Origin: Microbacteriaceae bacterium
GTDB lineage: Bacteria; Actinomycetota; Actinomycetes; Actinomycetales; Microbacteriaceae
DNA length: 64,000 nt
Direction of reading: 5' to 3'
Assembly: GCA_004297935.1 (NCBI GenBank)
Contig: SCRE01000008.1
Span: 248,001-312,000 of the forward strand
The notes under the pieces were generated by a model. The model did not search any database and was not told the origin of the DNA. It worked only from the letters and a program-made list of their open reading frames with translations. The translations under genes were made by a program, and so were the position numbers. This document shows positions 7,578 to 18,273 of the stretch, piece by piece. The stretch's first letter is position 1. The number at the start of each line of letters is the position of its first letter.

Positions 7578-8754
7578 TGTTGTGAACCTCTGCGGCGGCG
7601 ACGTCCAAGCGGTCGGCGGCTGCGATCTCACGGCTGCGCAGCCAGTCCTGTGGCAAAGCGGGATGTTTCGGAGTCCCCGCCCGGCCACGCGGACCCTCCG
7701 CTCCGTCGCCGGGATACGGTTGTACGAGATCCAGCGCGGCCAGCAACTCGTCCAACTGGGCGAGCGTCTCGACCCTCGCCAGTTGCGAACGCAACTCCCC
7801 GCCGACCGGGTACCCCTTGAAGTACCACGCGACGTGCTTGCGGATGTCGCGGCAACCGCGTTCCTCACCCTCGAAGAAGTCGACGAGCAGTTCGGCGTGC
7901 CTGCGGAACGCGGCGGCGACCTGGCCGAGCGAGGGACGTGCCTGGGCCGCCTCGGCGACCACGGGATCGAGCTCTCCCGCGCGGGCGCGGAACGCGGCGG
8001 ACAGGTCGCCGAAAAGCCAGGGCCGGCCGAGGCAACCGCGCCCGACCACCACCCCGTCGCATCCGGTTTCGTCGACCATGCGCAACGCATCCGCACTCGA
8101 CCAGATATCGCCGTTTCCGAGCACGGGCACACTGGTGATGGTCTGCTTGAGTCGCGCGATCGCACTCCAGTCGGCGTGCCCTGAGTAGAACTCGGCAGCC
8201 GTCCGGGCGTGCAACGCGATGGATGCGACGCCCGCGTCTTCCGCGATCCGCCCGGCGTCGAGGTAGGTCAGGTGGTCGGCATCGATGCCTTTGCGCATCT
8301 TGATCGTGAGGGGAATGTCACCGGCGGCCCGCACGGCGGCCCGCACGATGTCGCCGAACAGGTCGAGCTTCCACGGCAGCGCGGCTCCCCCGCCCTTCCG
8401 GGTCACCTTGGGCACCGGGCAGCCGAAGTTCAGGTCGATATGGTCCGCACGGTCCTCTGCGACGAGCATCGTGACGGCCTCGCGCGCGGTGACCGGATCC
8501 ACCGCGTACAACTGGATCGAGCGCAGTTTCTCGCTCGGGTGATGCGCGATGAGTCGCATCGATTCCGGTGTGCGTTCGACGAGCGCGCGGGACGTGATCA
8601 TCTCGCTGACGTACAGCCCCGCGCCGTATTCGCGGCAGAGCAGACGGAAAGCCGTATTGGTGATCCCGGCCATCGGCGCAAGCACGACGGGCACGTCGAG
8701 GCGCAGCGGCCCGATCGCCAATTGCGCGAGGTTTATTGTTGCGGTAAGAGACAT
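7567..8754 (-). CDS. dus: tRNA-dihydrouridine synthase (DusB-type)
   Basis: FMN-dependent reductase that converts specific uridines of tRNA to dihydrouridine. TIM-barrel features are visible: VVLAPMAGITNTAFR near the N terminus, the conserved DLNFGCPVPKVTRKGGGAAL block with the catalytic cysteine in FGCP, IKMRKG, IALHARTAAEFYSG and the FMN phosphate-binding VLGNGDI and VVGRGCLGRPW. The last 90 residues form the helical RNA-binding extension. 395 residues is typical for actinobacteria. First gene of a dus-dgt-dnaG run; the next gene overlaps its end. Which uridine is modified cannot be read from sequence. Confidence 0.95.
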   Translation of the reverse strand: MSLTATINLAQLAIGPLRLDVPVVLAPMAGITNTAFRLLCREYGAGLYVSEMITSRALVERTPESMRLIAHHPSEKLRSIQLYAVDPVTAREAVTMLVAEDRADHIDLNFGCPVPKVTRKGGGAALPWKLDLFGDIVRAAVRAAGDIPLTIKMRKGIDADHLTYLDAGRIAEDAGVASIALHARTAAEFYSGHADWSAIARLKQTITSVPVLGNGDIWSSADALRMVDETGCDGVVVGRGCLGRPWLFGDLSAAFRARAGELDPVVAEAAQARPSLGQVAAAFRRHAELLVDFFEGEERGCRDIRKHVAWYFKGYPVGGELRSQLARVETLAQLDELLAALDLVQPYPGDGAEGPRGRAGTPKHPALPQDWLRSREIAAADRLDVAAAEVHNSGG

Positions 8755-9005
8755 CAGGACCCCATTCTCCCAGATACCGGAGCAGCTGATGGATCGGTCG
8801 GCACCGGGCGGGCGTCGAACCGTCGAGCCGAACCCGCATGCCGGCGGATGCGGCCATCACCGCCCGGGAGTGCGCCCCGCCGGCTCTGCCGACCCCGCCA
8901 GCTCTGCGGCGCCCGAGGGCTTTTCGGTCGTTGCACCCGGAATCATGCAGACATCGCCTTCGCAGACGACTGCGCCCGGGTCGCCGAGCGGCCTCAGCGG
9001 CGCGG

Positions 9006-9713
9006 TCACGCCGAGGCCTGTTCTGCTGCCTCTTCCGGCTCAGCTTCTGACTCGGCGGCACGTTCGGTCCAGACCTGCTCGAGCACCTGTGAGAACGTGG
9101 TAGCCTCCTGAGCTCCCGACACACCGTACTTGCCGTCGATGACGAAGAACGGCACACCCTGGATGCCGTACTCACGCGCGAGCGCCTGATCGGCACGCAC
9201 GTCACCCAGGTACTCTTCCTCGGTGAGCGAGCGCACGACATCCGCCCGGTCCAGGCCGATCTCCGCTGCGAGATCGGCGAGATCCTCGATTCGGCCAACG
9301 TGCCTGCCCTCGATGAAGTAGGCCTTCAGCAGTCGCTCTGTCGCGTCGAGTTGCCGGCCGTGAGCCTTTGCATAGTGGATGAGTTCGTGGGCCTTCACCG
9401 TGTTGGTGTGCTTGAGTGCGTCGTAGTCGTAGTCGAGCCCCACCTGTTTCGCGATCCCGGTCACACGTTCGAGCATCTGACCGACCTGCGCGGGTTGCAT
9501 GCCCTTGTGCCCTGCAAGGAAGTCGATCTCGCTGCCGTCGAAATCGACCGGTGTGTCAGGCGACAGTTCGTAGCTGTGGTACTCGATTTCGACAGCGCGG
9601 TCCTCGCCTGCGTCGGCGAAAAGCCCGCTGCCCGCCTCGAACTTGCGTTTGCCGATGTAGCACCACGGGCACGCGATATCCGACCAGATGTCCACTTTGA
9701 TGGGTTCGCTCAT
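9006..9713 (-). CDS. DsbA-family oxidoreductase (FrnE-like)
   Basis: Thioredoxin-fold protein of 235 residues with the active-site CPWC close to the N terminus (IWSDIACPWCYIGKRKF) and the cis-proline loop GVPFF followed by VIDGKYGVSGAQ near residue 190. The long helical insertion between these parts is characteristic of FrnE-type DsbA proteins, which act in the cytoplasm; there is no signal peptide. An upstream TTG would add 14 residues, but the ATG at 9713 fits the family start (MSEPIKVDIW). It sits alone between uppS and dus. The 251 bases between its end and the dus start show no gene I can support. Substrate unknown, probably a redox or isomerase role. Confidence 0.9.
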   Translation of the reverse strand: MSEPIKVDIWSDIACPWCYIGKRKFEAGSGLFADAGEDRAVEIEYHSYELSPDTPVDFDGSEIDFLAGHKGMQPAQVGQMLERVTGIAKQVGLDYDYDALKHTNTVKAHELIHYAKAHGRQLDATERLLKAYFIEGRHVGRIEDLADLAAEIGLDRADVVRSLTEEEYLGDVRADQALAREYGIQGVPFFVIDGKYGVSGAQEATTFSQVLEQVWTERAAESEAEPEEAAEQASA

Positions 9714-9770
9714 GCCTGCGGTAACCGGCGCGATGCGGCCCGTATTCCCGATCAACCGGGCTGCCGCCCG

Positions 9771-10580
9771 TTACAGCGACGCGTCCGGCGTGTCGACTGC
9801 CCCTCCGAAACGCCGATTGCGGGCGGCATACAGTTCGACGGCCTGCCAAAGCTGCTCGCGTGTGAAGTCCGGCCAGAGCGTGTCGAGGAACACCATTTCG
9901 GCGTATGCGCTCTGCCAGAGCATGAAATTGCTGGTGCGTTGCTCTCCCGAACTGCGCACGAACAGGTCGACATCCGGCAGGTCCGGCGCATACAGATACT
10001 TCTGGATGGTCTTCTCGGAGACCGCCGCCGGCCGGATACGCCCTGCCGCGACATCAACGGCGATCGCGCGCACCGCATCCGCGATCTCGGTGCGCCCGCC
10101 GTAGTTGACGCACATCGTCAGCGTCAGCACGTCGTTGGCTGCGGTGAGCTTTTCGGCGAACTGCAACTCCTTGATCACGGACGCCCAGAGCCGCGGCCTG
10201 CGACCGGCCCAGCGCACGCGCACCCCCCACTCATTGAGCTGATCGCGCCGCCGATGCAGCACCTCGCGGTTGAACCCCATCAGGAAGCGCACTTCTTCGG
10301 GAGAGCGACGCCAGTTCTCCGTGGAAAAGGCGTACACGCTCAGGTGTTTGACGCCAAGCTGGATCGCACCAGCCACCACGTCGAGCAGCGAGGCCTCGCC
10401 GGCCCTGTGCCCTTCGATCCGGGTGAGTCCGCGCTTGTTCGCCCAGCGGCCGTTGCCGTCCATGACCAGCGCGACGTGGCTCGGCACGGCGGATGCCGGC
10501 AACCGCGGCGGATAGAGGCCGGTCCAGTCGACAGGACGGAACGGCACCGCATCCTTATGGGTGTACGGCTTGGCCGTCAC
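9771..10580 (-). CDS. uppS: Isoprenyl transferase (undecaprenyl diphosphate synthase family)
   Basis: Cis-prenyltransferase that extends farnesyl or geranyl diphosphate with isopentenyl diphosphate to make the polyprenyl carrier lipid used for peptidoglycan and other wall polymers. The catalytic aspartate is in VMDGNGRWA, followed by the family motifs [24 protein letters not shown] and, near the C terminus, [20 protein letters not shown]. The GTG at 10580 gives 269 residues and overlaps the recO stop as GTGA, so the genes are translationally coupled. The true product chain length cannot be read; some actinobacteria carry several enzymes of this family. Confidence 0.95.
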   Translation of the reverse strand: MTAKPYTHKDAVPFRPVDWTGLYPPRLPASAVPSHVALVMDGNGRWANKRGLTRIEGHRAGEASLLDVVAGAIQLGVKHLSVYAFSTENWRRSPEEVRFLMGFNREVLHRRRDQLNEWGVRVRWAGRRPRLWASVIKELQFAEKLTAANDVLTLTMCVNYGGRTEIADAVRAIAVDVAAGRIRPAAVSEKTIQKYLYAPDLPDVDLFVRSSGEQRTSNFMLWQSAYAEMVFLDTLWPDFTREQLWQAVELYAARNRRFGGAVDTPDASL

Positions 10581-11323
10581 GCGGGAGCTTCTAATCTGTT
10601 CTCGCGGGCCACATGAGCGAGCGAGCGCAATCCGCGCTCCAGATGCCACTGCGTGTATGCCGCGACGACTCCGCTCGCCTTCGCCTGTGTGGGGTGGTCT
10701 GCGGCATCGACGACCTCCCACTCTCCGGCGAGCAGGGCGCCGAGCAGGCCGATGGCCGGCGCATCCACTCGGGGGGCGCCGGTCGGGGCGCACTCCTCGC
10801 AGACCACACCGCCGAGCTGCACCACGATGCTGTGGTGCGGCCCGGGGGCACCGCACCGGGAGCAGTCGATGAAACTCGGCGCCCAGCCGGCCACCGAAAG
10901 AGCACGCAGGAGATAAGAGTCCAAGGTCATCGTCGGCGCGTGTTCGCGCCGGGCGAGGGAACGCAGCGCTCCGACCAGCAGGATGTACTGCTGCACGGAA
11001 CCCTCTGCCTCGGTCAGTCGGTCAGCCGCCTCGACCATGGCGTTGGCCGCGGTGTAGCTCGCGTAGTCGTCGGCGATGACCGCTCCGTACGATCCGAGCG
11101 ATTCCGCCTGCGTGATGGTGTCGAGACTCCTGCCCTCGTACAATTGCACGTCCGCGACCATGAACGGCTCGAGGCGGGCGCCGAACTTCGACGCGGTGCG
11201 ACGCACGCCCTTCGCAACCGCCCGCACCTTGCCGTGCCGCCGGGTCAGGAGGGTGACGATGCGGTCGGCTTCTCCCAGCTTGTGGGTACGGAGCACCACG
11301 GCTTCATCGCGATAGACAGGCAC
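10577..11323 (-). CDS. recO: DNA repair protein RecO
   Basis: Mediator of RecA loading onto single-stranded DNA in the RecFOR pathway. The N-terminal OB fold is visible ([20 protein letters not shown] through [17 protein letters not shown]), followed by a helical domain and a zinc site made by CSRCGAPG and VVCEECAP. The GTG at 11323 is preferred over an upstream ATG at 11353 because a GATAAT hexamer lies exactly six bases before it and because homologues begin at this point; the product is then 248 residues. It lies between leuA and uppS, a common actinobacterial order, and its stop overlaps the uppS start. Confidence 0.95.
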   Translation of the reverse strand: MPVYRDEAVVLRTHKLGEADRIVTLLTRRHGKVRAVAKGVRRTASKFGARLEPFMVADVQLYEGRSLDTITQAESLGSYGAVIADDYASYTAANAMVEAADRLTEAEGSVQQYILLVGALRSLARREHAPTMTLDSYLLRALSVAGWAPSFIDCSRCGAPGPHHSIVVQLGGVVCEECAPTGAPRVDAPAIGLLGALLAGEWEVVDAADHPTQAKASGVVAAYTQWHLERGLRSLAHVARENRLEAPA

Positions 11324-11329
11324 ACCCCA

Positions 11330-11335
11330 ATTATC
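11330..11335 (-). promoter_or_regulatory. -10 element of recO, leaderless geometry
   Basis: GATAAT on the minus strand, then six bases, then the GTG start of recO. It agrees with the pattern before def, dnaG, pabB and the HIT gene and supports the chosen recO start. Confidence 0.5.
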
Positions 11336-11377
11336 CCGCCGGGGCCACGTCATTCCGCCCGCAGCGCGCCGAACACC

Positions 11378-13289
<1,912 letters not shown>

Positions 13290-13366
13290 ACACCAAGTTC
13301 AGGGGCACGCACACCACCCGCAGTGGCCTCCCAGGATGCCGACCAGGATGCGAACCGGAGTGCGAA

Positions 13367-15895
13367 TCAGCTCGACGGGCGCATCAGGCGTGCGGCCTGG
13401 CGCACGCTCAGACCGGGAAGATACGAGCGCACGAGGGCCAAACCGATTCGCGGCAGCGCGATCGGGTCGGGGTAGGCCATCAGCAGGGGGCGCAGCTGCG
13501 GATGGAACTTCTTCTTGAAGCGCAGCAGGGAGCGGAACCCGTAGACCGGCTCCAGCGTGCCGCTCAGCGTGCCGAGGAAACGATCCGTCGCACTGCCGGC
13601 GCCCTCGGCCGGTGAGACGGAGTGCGCCAGCGGCGCGGCGGACAGACTCATGAACGTCGCGCCGTGCGCGCGCATACGTTCGGCAGCTTGCGCGATCAGG
13701 AACTCCATGACCCCGTTCATCCCACCCGACCGGCGTCGCATGAAGTCCAGCGTCCAGCCGATGACCTCGCCGTTCCGGAACGACGGCAGCCAGCTGGTGA
13801 TGCCTTGCACCGTGCCGGCTTCGTCGACCGCAAGCATCAGGGCGACGTCCGGGTCGCGCAGCTCATCGAGACCGCCGAGTGTGAAGCCCATCTCCGGCAG
13901 CTGCTTCTCGGCGATCCATTCCTCGGAGATGTCTGCGAGCTGGGTGGAGACGCTCAGCGGCAATTGAGCGTACCGCGTCCATTCGGCGCGAAGACCCGCC
14001 CGTGACGCCCTGTTGATCGACGTGCGGATGTCTTGCATGCTCTTGCCTGTCGTGCTCCAGTCCGCCGGGATCACCACAGCCTCTTCCGCGACGACGAGGG
14101 TGCCCCATCCCATCGACTGGAATATCGGCTGCAGTGCCGCGTCGACGCTGTAGAAGACGGGAACCCAGCCGTTGTCGTCACAGAAGCGGGCGAACCGACC
14201 GATGATCTCGGCCGTCGGCTCTCGCGTTCCGAATGGACCACCCGTCGTCACGGCGACGCCACCGCGCACCCGGTATGCCACGGCGCCGGTGCCGGCCGGA
14301 TCGAACCAGTACGAATTGCCCGCCCATGTCGTCATGAACGACAGCGGGTCGCCACCGCCTGCCGTCAACATGCGACGAGCGCGCACCGCATCGCCACCGC
14401 GCGTGCCCTGTGTAGGGCCCACCAACGGTCGGATCGATGCGACGAAGATCATCAGCCACAGCACCGGCCCGACACCGTGATACATGAGCCAGCCCAGCGG
14501 GGTGGTCGGAAGGAAGTTGGGGATCTCCCGGTGCAGGAAGGCGACCGGGAGAAAGCGCTCGACGACATCCGCCAGCAGATCGATGATCGTGAGCGGCCGG
14601 CTGAAGCCGGTGTTGCGCAACGACCAGCCGACACCGACGTAGATTGCGGCCAGCGCGACGGCACCACCCGTGACGGTCAGGAGGTACCGTGCGATGCCGC
14701 GACGTGACGGAAGCACGGTGAAGTTGCGGCGGAACACCGCCAACAGCACCGCGATGGCTGCCGGAATCGCCACCGTTGCGGTCAGCGACAGCGTCAGGCC
14801 CCAATAGTGCACATTCAGGCTGGGCACGACGTATGGCAACCCGGAACGCGGCAGGAATCCGAAATAGTAGGCGGCGAGCAGCGCTTCGCCGCCGCTCATC
14901 ACGATACCGAGCCAGACGGCGAATCGACGCCCGAACAAGAGCCCTAATGCGACCAGCAACAGCGTCAGCAGGGGCAGGATCGACAGGATGACCGGGCCGG
15001 CACCGGTGATCCGCTCCAGGGTGACGTTGTGAACACACACACTGCTGATGGCCAATGCTCTGCAGTCATCGAGCGGCGTCTCGGTGCCGGATCCCCCGCT
15101 GTTCATCAGAAGGGCTACCGGGGCAAGCAGCCCGAGTCGGGAGCGCGTGAACAGCGCGATCGCCGGCCCGATGGCCGTCACGGCAACAACGGACGCCATC
15201 AGCACCCGGACCTCGTGATGCGAACTGCGCAGCCAACCGTGCAGCCGAGCGGGCGGCCGGAGCAGCAAGCCGAGACCCCAGCCAGCGCCGACTGCAAAAG
15301 CACGATAGAGGTCGGCCGGTTGTCCGGAGTAGAACACGAGCATCAGGGCGACGACCACCGTCAGAACCCGGATGCGTCGGCGGACCAGGGCCGTCGTGAA
15401 CGCACTGGCCGCCATCAGAGTTCCGGCGATCGCCACGGTCGGGTCGACGGTCAGCAGCGTGCGCACGCCGTGTTGCCAGAACGCATCGCCACTCGAGGTG
15501 AGCACCTGGGCGAAGACGCCGAGGACGGTGCCGACGCATGTGGTGACGACGAACCCGAGCACCGTGCGCCAGGTGCCCATCGCACGCTCGGCCAACCCGA
15601 TCAGCAGATACGCCAGCACGATCACGACCACGAGGTCGACGATTCCACGGCTCAGGAAGACGGCAGTGATCGGGCTCCACCAGTGGCCCCAGAGCGCGAG
15701 CGGCAGGTATCCGGTCGCCAGCGCACCGATGGCTCCCGGTGCTCTGCCGAAGATCGATCCGGCCGCGAGTGCGGAGACAAGCAGCAGCACGGCGACTGCC
15801 AGAGTGAACGGCTCGCCGGCGACACGGCGGAGAAGGAACCGACCGAACCGCGCGATCCGCGAGATTCGGGCCTCCGCGGGGGCGGCATCCGCCAT
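13367..15895 (-). CDS. Rhomboid-like / DUF2156 membrane protein (MprF-like)
   Basis: Large membrane protein of about 842 residues. The first half (about 30-510) holds roughly twelve transmembrane segments; the first six or so resemble a rhomboid fold but lack an obvious catalytic serine motif. The C-terminal part (about 530-830) is a DUF2156 domain, the two-GNAT-fold catalytic module of lysyl-phosphatidylglycerol synthases, visible as GDPLSFMTTWAGNSYWF, TTGGPFGT, FYSVDAAL and GKSMQDIRTSINRASRAG. The family transfers an aminoacyl group from tRNA to membrane lipid and flips it outward. The ATG at 15895 is favoured over one at 15901 because GAGGG lies six bases before it. The actual lipid or amino acid is unknown. 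An esterase gene lies just upstream on the same strand. Confidence 0.85.
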   Translation of the reverse strand: MADAAPAEARISRIARFGRFLLRRVAGEPFTLAVAVLLLVSALAAGSIFGRAPGAIGALATGYLPLALWGHWWSPITAVFLSRGIVDLVVVIVLAYLLIGLAERAMGTWRTVLGFVVTTCVGTVLGVFAQVLTSSGDAFWQHGVRTLLTVDPTVAIAGTLMAASAFTTALVRRRIRVLTVVVALMLVFYSGQPADLYRAFAVGAGWGLGLLLRPPARLHGWLRSSHHEVRVLMASVVAVTAIGPAIALFTRSRLGLLAPVALLMNSGGSGTETPLDDCRALAISSVCVHNVTLERITGAGPVILSILPLLTLLLVALGLLFGRRFAVWLGIVMSGGEALLAAYYFGFLPRSGLPYVVPSLNVHYWGLTLSLTATVAIPAAIAVLLAVFRRNFTVLPSRRGIARYLLTVTGGAVALAAIYVGVGWSLRNTGFSRPLTIIDLLADVVERFLPVAFLHREIPNFLPTTPLGWLMYHGVGPVLWLMIFVASIRPLVGPTQGTRGGDAVRARRMLTAGGGDPLSFMTTWAGNSYWFDPAGTGAVAYRVRGGVAVTTGGPFGTREPTAEIIGRFARFCDDNGWVPVFYSVDAALQPIFQSMGWGTLVVAEEAVVIPADWSTTGKSMQDIRTSINRASRAGLRAEWTRYAQLPLSVSTQLADISEEWIAEKQLPEMGFTLGGLDELRDPDVALMLAVDEAGTVQGITSWLPSFRNGEVIGWTLDFMRRRSGGMNGVMEFLIAQAAERMRAHGATFMSLSAAPLAHSVSPAEGAGSATDRFLGTLSGTLEPVYGFRSLLRFKKKFHPQLRPLLMAYPDPIALPRIGLALVRSYLPGLSVRQAARLMRPSS

Positions 15896-15937
15896 CAGCA
15901 TCCCTCTGTCTTCACAGCCCTATCTTCACAGACCATC

Positions 15938-15952
15938 GGACGGCAACCGTCC
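15938..15952 (-). terminator. Possible weak hairpin after the esterase gene
   Basis: ggacgg-caa-ccgtcc forms a 6-bp GC-rich stem with a three-base loop two bases past the esterase stop and 43 bases before the MprF-like start. There is no T-run, so it may only partly separate the two genes. Confidence 0.3.
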
Positions 15953-15953
15953 G

Positions 15954-17243
15954 TCACAGGCCCATTCGATCCGCCAGCGTCGGCAGGGCGGTCTTCATGA
16001 CGTAGCGAACCGTATTCCAATCGTGGGCGGACCCGGGCGCGGAAATCCACTGCGTCTTCATCCCCGCCGCATTCGCAGCGGCCATGGTCGTGCGTTGGAA
16101 AGCCGTGTATCTGGCGTCCTTGCTTCCCACGCCGAAGATCGCAAACGAATTGGAATACGGAGCGTTTTCCTTCAGTAGGGTGAGCGGCTTCGCCTGATCG
16201 TACGCGGCGACGGAGCCGTGGAAGGCTTTGGCCACGGTGTCGGCGCCGATCGTCGGCTCCAATTCGCCCGAGATGCTCAGAATCGACCCGAACAGTGTCG
16301 GGTCCGCGGCTCCGAACTGCATGGCACAGGTCGCGCCCTGCGAAAACCCTGCAACAGCCCACTCCGATGCGCCGGTCGCAACGTGCAGGTGGCTGTTGAT
16401 CCAACGCGGGACATCGACCGTGAGATAGGTCGCGGAATTGCCCAGTGGCGAGTTCACGCACATCGGATTCTGACCGGCGTTCCCCAACTGGTCGGGGACG
16501 ACCACGATCGGCGCCAGCCCGTGATGCTTCGCCGCATAGGCGTCCAGCACCACTTCGGTGTGTGCGAGGGTGAACATCTCAGCGGGGAAGCCCGGCTGGC
16601 CCGACATCATCTCGATGACCGGCAGTGCCGGCGGGTTCTTCGTCAACGCGGCCGGCGGCAGATAGATCTGGCCGTTCCGCGCCGGGAAATGCGAGGTGGT
16701 CGCCGGGATGTCGACGGAGCGCACCTGCCCCTTGGCTGGCATCTTCGCCGGCGCCTGCCAGACGGCGGCGAGATCCGCTTGCAGCGGTTCGGCGTGCTGA
16801 TCAAGCTGTTGCGCGGTCGCAGCGGGATAGGGATTCGTGAACAGCACATCCCTCAGGTTCGGATACGCACCGAAGTCGACGTTGATGCCGGCGGCCACGG
16901 TGATCGCGAATACGGCGACCCCGACGACAGCGACCACCTTGCGCCACACCGGCGACCGCCAGAGGCTGACCACGGCGAGGCCGATCCCGGCACCGCCGAG
17001 CGTCACCCACATCTTGGTGACGTCGGTCAGCGGCAGCCCGAACGTGTCGAACACGTCGCTGGTCAGCCAGACGGCAAGGAACCCGATGATTCCCCCCGCG
17101 AGGATGCCGATGAGGGACGCCCGAACCCACCGCCGGGTCGGCCTTCTGACGATCAACACGAGAACGAACGCAGCGGCGATCCCATACAGCACGACGAGGA
17201 ACGGTGCCCGATCGATGTGAACCGAAAGCAGCCATGACGGCAC
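15954..17243 (-). CDS. Membrane-anchored alpha/beta-hydrolase esterase
   Basis: About 429 residues. Four transmembrane segments occupy about residues 10-130, and the C-terminal 280 residues are an extracytoplasmic alpha/beta-hydrolase domain of the esterase D/antigen-85 type. The nucleophile elbow is AVAGFSQGATCAM, with a likely acid in FGVGSKDARYT and histidine in APGSAHDWNTVRYV. This topology resembles the membrane-tethered esterase-like proteins of actinobacteria that act on cell-envelope lipids or acyl groups. The GTG at 17243 is preferred because AAAGGGAG lies eight bases upstream. The MprF-like gene follows 58 bases downstream, so an envelope role together is plausible. Substrate unknown. 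Confidence 0.83.
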   Translation of the reverse strand: MPSWLLSVHIDRAPFLVVLYGIAAAFVLVLIVRRPTRRWVRASLIGILAGGIIGFLAVWLTSDVFDTFGLPLTDVTKMWVTLGGAGIGLAVVSLWRSPVWRKVVAVVGVAVFAITVAAGINVDFGAYPNLRDVLFTNPYPAATAQQLDQHAEPLQADLAAVWQAPAKMPAKGQVRSVDIPATTSHFPARNGQIYLPPAALTKNPPALPVIEMMSGQPGFPAEMFTLAHTEVVLDAYAAKHHGLAPIVVVPDQLGNAGQNPMCVNSPLGNSATYLTVDVPRWINSHLHVATGASEWAVAGFSQGATCAMQFGAADPTLFGSILSISGELEPTIGADTVAKAFHGSVAAYDQAKPLTLLKENAPYSNSFAIFGVGSKDARYTAFQRTTMAAANAAGMKTQWISAPGSAHDWNTVRYVMKTALPTLADRMGL

Positions 17244-17378
17244 GACGAACACTCCCTTTTTGCAGACGACGATTCATTATCGAAGGGGTCGCTGGAACAC
17301 AGCGGGCAGTAAGGGCCAACCGGGTGAACTCCCAGGAAGTCGCGACCGTCACCACAGAAAGGCGGCGATGTATGCCGA

Positions 17379-18269
17379 TCAGAAACCGAGCCGACCAAGC
17401 TGCTTCGGGTCGCGCTGCCAGTCCTTGGCCACCTTGACACGAATCGAGAGGAACACCTGCTTGCCGATCAACGGTTCGATCTGGGCGCGAGCGCTCGCCC
17501 CGATCTCGCGCAGTCGGGCACCGGATTTGCCGATCACGATGGCCTTCTGACTGTCCCGTTCGACGAACAGGTTCGCGTAGATCTCGACCAGTTCCTTGTC
17601 GTCGCGTTCGATGATGTCGTCGATCGTCACGGCGAGCGAGTGAGGCAGCTCCTCGCGCGCGCCTTCCAGCACCGCCTCCCTGATGTACTCGGCGACTCGA
17701 TCCTCCAGGCCCTCATCGGTGATCGCGTCATCCGGGTACAGCGGCGGCGACTCGGGCAGGAGCTTCATCAGCTCGGCCGCCAGAGTATCCAACTGGATGC
17801 GACTGGTCGCCGAGATCGGGACGATCGCTTCCCACTCGCGCAGCGCCGACACCGCGAGCAGTTGCTCGGCCACCTGAGTCCTCCCCACAGCGTCGATCTT
17901 CGTGACGATCGCGACCTTCTTCGCTCGCGGGAAGGCGTCGAGCTGTTCGTTGATGTAGCGATCCCCCGGACCGACCTTCTCGTTGGCCGGAATGCACAGG
18001 CCGATCACATCGACGTCGCCGAGTGTCGACTGCACGAGCGAATTCAGCCGTTCCCCGAGCAGCGTACGGGGACGATGCATCCCCGGGGTGTCGACCAGGA
18101 TCAGCTGTCCGTTCCTCTGGTGGACGATTCCGCGGATGGCCCGGCGCGTGGTCTGCGGTTTGGAACTGGTGATCGCCACCTTCTCTCCCACCAGGGCGTT
18201 GGTCAATGTGGACTTGCCCACGTTCGGCCGTCCGACGAACGATACGAATCCGGCTCGGTAGGTGGTCAT
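17379..18269 (-). CDS. era: GTPase Era
   Basis: Essential GTPase that binds 16S rRNA and helps mature the 30S subunit. The GTPase domain shows G1 GRPNVGKST, G3 DTPGMHRPR and G4 TKID; the C-terminal KH domain holds VIGKSGARLREIGASARAQIE, which binds the 3' end of 16S rRNA. The ATG at 18269 is chosen because GAAGGAA lies seven bases upstream, inside the end of the preceding corC-like gene; the product is 296 residues, the usual size. It ends the phoH-ybeY-corC-era run, which encodes rRNA maturation partners in many bacteria. Confidence 0.96.
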   Translation of the reverse strand: MTTYRAGFVSFVGRPNVGKSTLTNALVGEKVAITSSKPQTTRRAIRGIVHQRNGQLILVDTPGMHRPRTLLGERLNSLVQSTLGDVDVIGLCIPANEKVGPGDRYINEQLDAFPRAKKVAIVTKIDAVGRTQVAEQLLAVSALREWEAIVPISATSRIQLDTLAAELMKLLPESPPLYPDDAITDEGLEDRVAEYIREAVLEGAREELPHSLAVTIDDIIERDDKELVEIYANLFVERDSQKAIVIGKSGARLREIGASARAQIEPLIGKQVFLSIRVKVAKDWQRDPKQLGRLGF

Positions 18270-18273
18270 CCGG

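Noticed and set aside
7578-8165. An N-terminal extension of dgt of about 200 residues
   Set aside because: This part lies over dus in another frame and has no similarity to the HD hydrolase family; a GTG at 7577 gives the normal length.
8755-9005. A small gene between dus and the DsbA-family gene
   Set aside because: Short frames exist on both strands but none has a family pattern, a good ribosome binding site or typical codon use.
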